Positions 63,285 through 64,000 of a stretch of 64,000 nucleotides of DNA are shown in pieces. Made by a program: the position numbers and the translations under genes. Each line of letters starts with the position of its first letter. Position 1 is the stretch's first letter. This stretch comes from Sphingobium sp. Cam5-1 (GTDB taxonomy: Bacteria > Pseudomonadota > Alphaproteobacteria > Sphingomonadales > Sphingomonadaceae): the NCBI RefSeq assembly GCF_015693305.1, contig NZ_CP065138.1, forward strand, positions 124,001 through 188,000. The letters are read 5' to 3'. Below the pieces are notes generated by a model, which saw only the letters and a program-made list of their open reading frames with translations, was not told the origin of the DNA and did not search any database.

Positions 63285-63848
63285 ATGGCAAAATTCTTCG
63301 GTAATTTGCATCTGGTGCTCGCCGTGGGGCTGGTGTTTGCGCTGGTGGTGATTTTCTCGGTCCCGGCGAACACGATTCCCGAGCAGGCGATCCTGCGTTG
63401 GCTCCACCTGTTCTTCGGCATCGTGTGGATCGGCCTTCTTTATTATTTCAACTTCGTTCAGATTCCGACCATGCCCAAGGTTCCGGCCGAACTGAAGCCG
63501 GGCGTGTCGAAGTTCATCGCGCCTTCGGCCCTGTTTTTCTTCCGCTGGGGCGCAGCGTTGACCGTGCTGACCGGGGCGATCATCGCCTGGCGCAGCGCGT
63601 ATCTGGTTGAAGCGCTGACGCTTCAGCCGGGCTTCGTGCTGATCGGCGTCGGCATGTGGCTGGCGCTGGTGATGGCGTTCAATGTGTGGTTCATCATCTG
63701 GCCGAACCAGAAAAAGGCGCTGGGTATCGTCCCTGCCGAGGATGCGGTGAAGGCCAAGGCGGCGACCACCGCGATGATGTTTTCGCGTATGAACACCCTG
63801 CTGTCGCTGCCGATGCTTTATTGCATGGTGAACTTCAACGGCGGTTGA
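63285..63848 (+). CDS. PuuD-like (urate oxidase N-terminal) membrane protein
   Basis: The 187-residue protein has four hydrophobic segments (HLVLAVGLVFALVVIFSV, WLHLFFGIVWIGLLYYFNF, FFFRWGAALTVLTGAIIAW, FVLIGVGMWLALVMAFNVWFII) and ILRWLHLFFGIVWIGLLYY, the start of the PuuD family. Full PuuD has about 400 residues with a C-terminal cytochrome c domain that is absent here, so urate oxidation by this protein is unlikely. Role unknown. Confidence 0.82.
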   Translation: MAKFFGNLHLVLAVGLVFALVVIFSVPANTIPEQAILRWLHLFFGIVWIGLLYYFNFVQIPTMPKVPAELKPGVSKFIAPSALFFFRWGAALTVLTGAIIAWRSAYLVEALTLQPGFVLIGVGMWLALVMAFNVWFIIWPNQKKALGIVPAEDAVKAKAATTAMMFSRMNTLLSLPMLYCMVNFNGG

Positions 63849-63860
63849 CATTAATTGAGT

Positions 63861-63890
63861 GGGCGGGGTTGGCTAAGGCTGGTCCCGCCT
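63861..63890. terminator. Bidirectional hairpin between convergent genes
   Basis: GGGCGGGGTTGGC and GCTGGTCCCGCCT (63861–63873, 63878–63890) pair with one or two mismatches between the PuuD-like gene and the convergent gene at the right edge. Confidence 0.55.
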
Positions 63891-63918
63891 GCGTTAAAAA
63901 CGCGTTCTACTACGAACA

Positions 63919-64000
63919 TTAACCCTGTGGCGGGGTGGTTTCGCCGATTTCCTCGCTATCGAGATTATTGCCCAGCGTCAGACCATGGCGGGTGAGCATC
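63919..64000 (-). CDS. C-terminal end of an unidentified protein (cut by window edge)
   Basis: The minus strand from 64000 reads MLTRHGLTLGNNLDSEEIGETTPPQG and stops with TAA at 63919–63921. Only 26 residues are visible, too few for identification. Confidence 0.5.
   Translation of the reverse strand, partial: MLTRHGLTLGNNLDSEEIGETTPPQG

Noticed and set aside
1..64000. CRISPR array, insertion sequence or prophage
   Set aside because: No regularly spaced direct repeats, transposase, integrase or phage structural genes were seen; the inverted repeats are too short and intergenic.

Overview
The window is a GC-rich, densely coded stretch of chromosome from an alphaproteobacterium, most likely a sphingomonad (Sphingobium/Sphingomonas-like). 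The class is supported by the HemW–RdgB–RNase PH–HrcA–GrpE neighbourhood, a GapR/DUF2312 protein, a complex I NDUFA12-type accessory subunit, DUF2155, a class II DAHP synthase and a fused ThiS–ThiG. The genus is an inference. Almost everything is housekeeping. I see no insertion sequence, prophage, CRISPR array, tRNA or rRNA. The one RNA gene I can support is RNase P RNA at 60451–60848.

Layout: 1–7.8 kb carries hemW (cut by the window edge), a CAP-domain secreted protein, rdgB, rph, a DUF6438 lipoprotein, hrcA-grpE, ruvC, yebC, a UPF0145 protein, gapR and DUF1244. 7.8–16 kb carries pyruvate kinase, a broken HAD hydrolase behind rpmJ, a lipoprotein/M14 carboxypeptidase pair, dienelactone hydrolase, a small outer-membrane barrel, prmA and a soluble chemoreceptor. 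16–19 kb holds sdhCDA without sdhB, then a GFA-family gene. 19.1–20.2 kb is a lower-GC patch with two small membrane ORFs. 20–30 kb carries aat, DUF2155, ndufA12, DUF192, recX, a fatty acyl-AMP ligase, a ParA-like ATPase, aroG (class II), a Rap1a/Tai-like protein and cysS.

29.7–42.2 kb holds a Bax-inhibitor-1 protein coupled to a zinc-ribbon protein, a mannose-1-phosphate guanylyltransferase, polA, a 1.3-kb islet with one unknown gene, arsC-like/accC/accB, aroQ, the thiS-thiG fusion, scoAB and a HIT protein. 42.2–49.4 kb is a surface-polysaccharide block: GT4, KpsC-like, KpsS-like, a phosphotransferase-fold protein, a phosphomannomutase-like HAD and a second GT4. 49.4–54.2 kb has an XRE regulator, DUF6456, a Nudix–TPM–TPM–LemA operon, mscL and a small lipoprotein. 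54.3–59.6 kb is a chemotaxis operon cheA-cheW-cheY-cheB-cheR. 59.7–64 kb holds an amidase, RNase P RNA, a J-domain protein coupled to a ferredoxin, hemerythrin, sodB and a PuuD-like membrane protein.

Functional links: the GDP-mannose-type nucleotidyltransferase and the PMM-like HAD could feed the polysaccharide block. The chemotaxis operon could serve the soluble receptor 40 kb away. accBC-aroQ and aat-DUF2155-ndufA12 look like two halves of a commonly linked alphaproteobacterial block, here about 15 kb apart. Three families of short inverted repeats of the sphingomonad intergenic type mark many gene borders. I found no convincing undescribed multi-gene system. The most unusual items are the CheA with a second CheW-like segment and a degenerate receiver tail, the KpsC-like protein with one apparently decayed module, the chemoreceptor that seems to have lost its haem ligand, the ThiS–ThiG fusion with its Gly-Gly buried inside the chain, and the frameshifted HAD gene.
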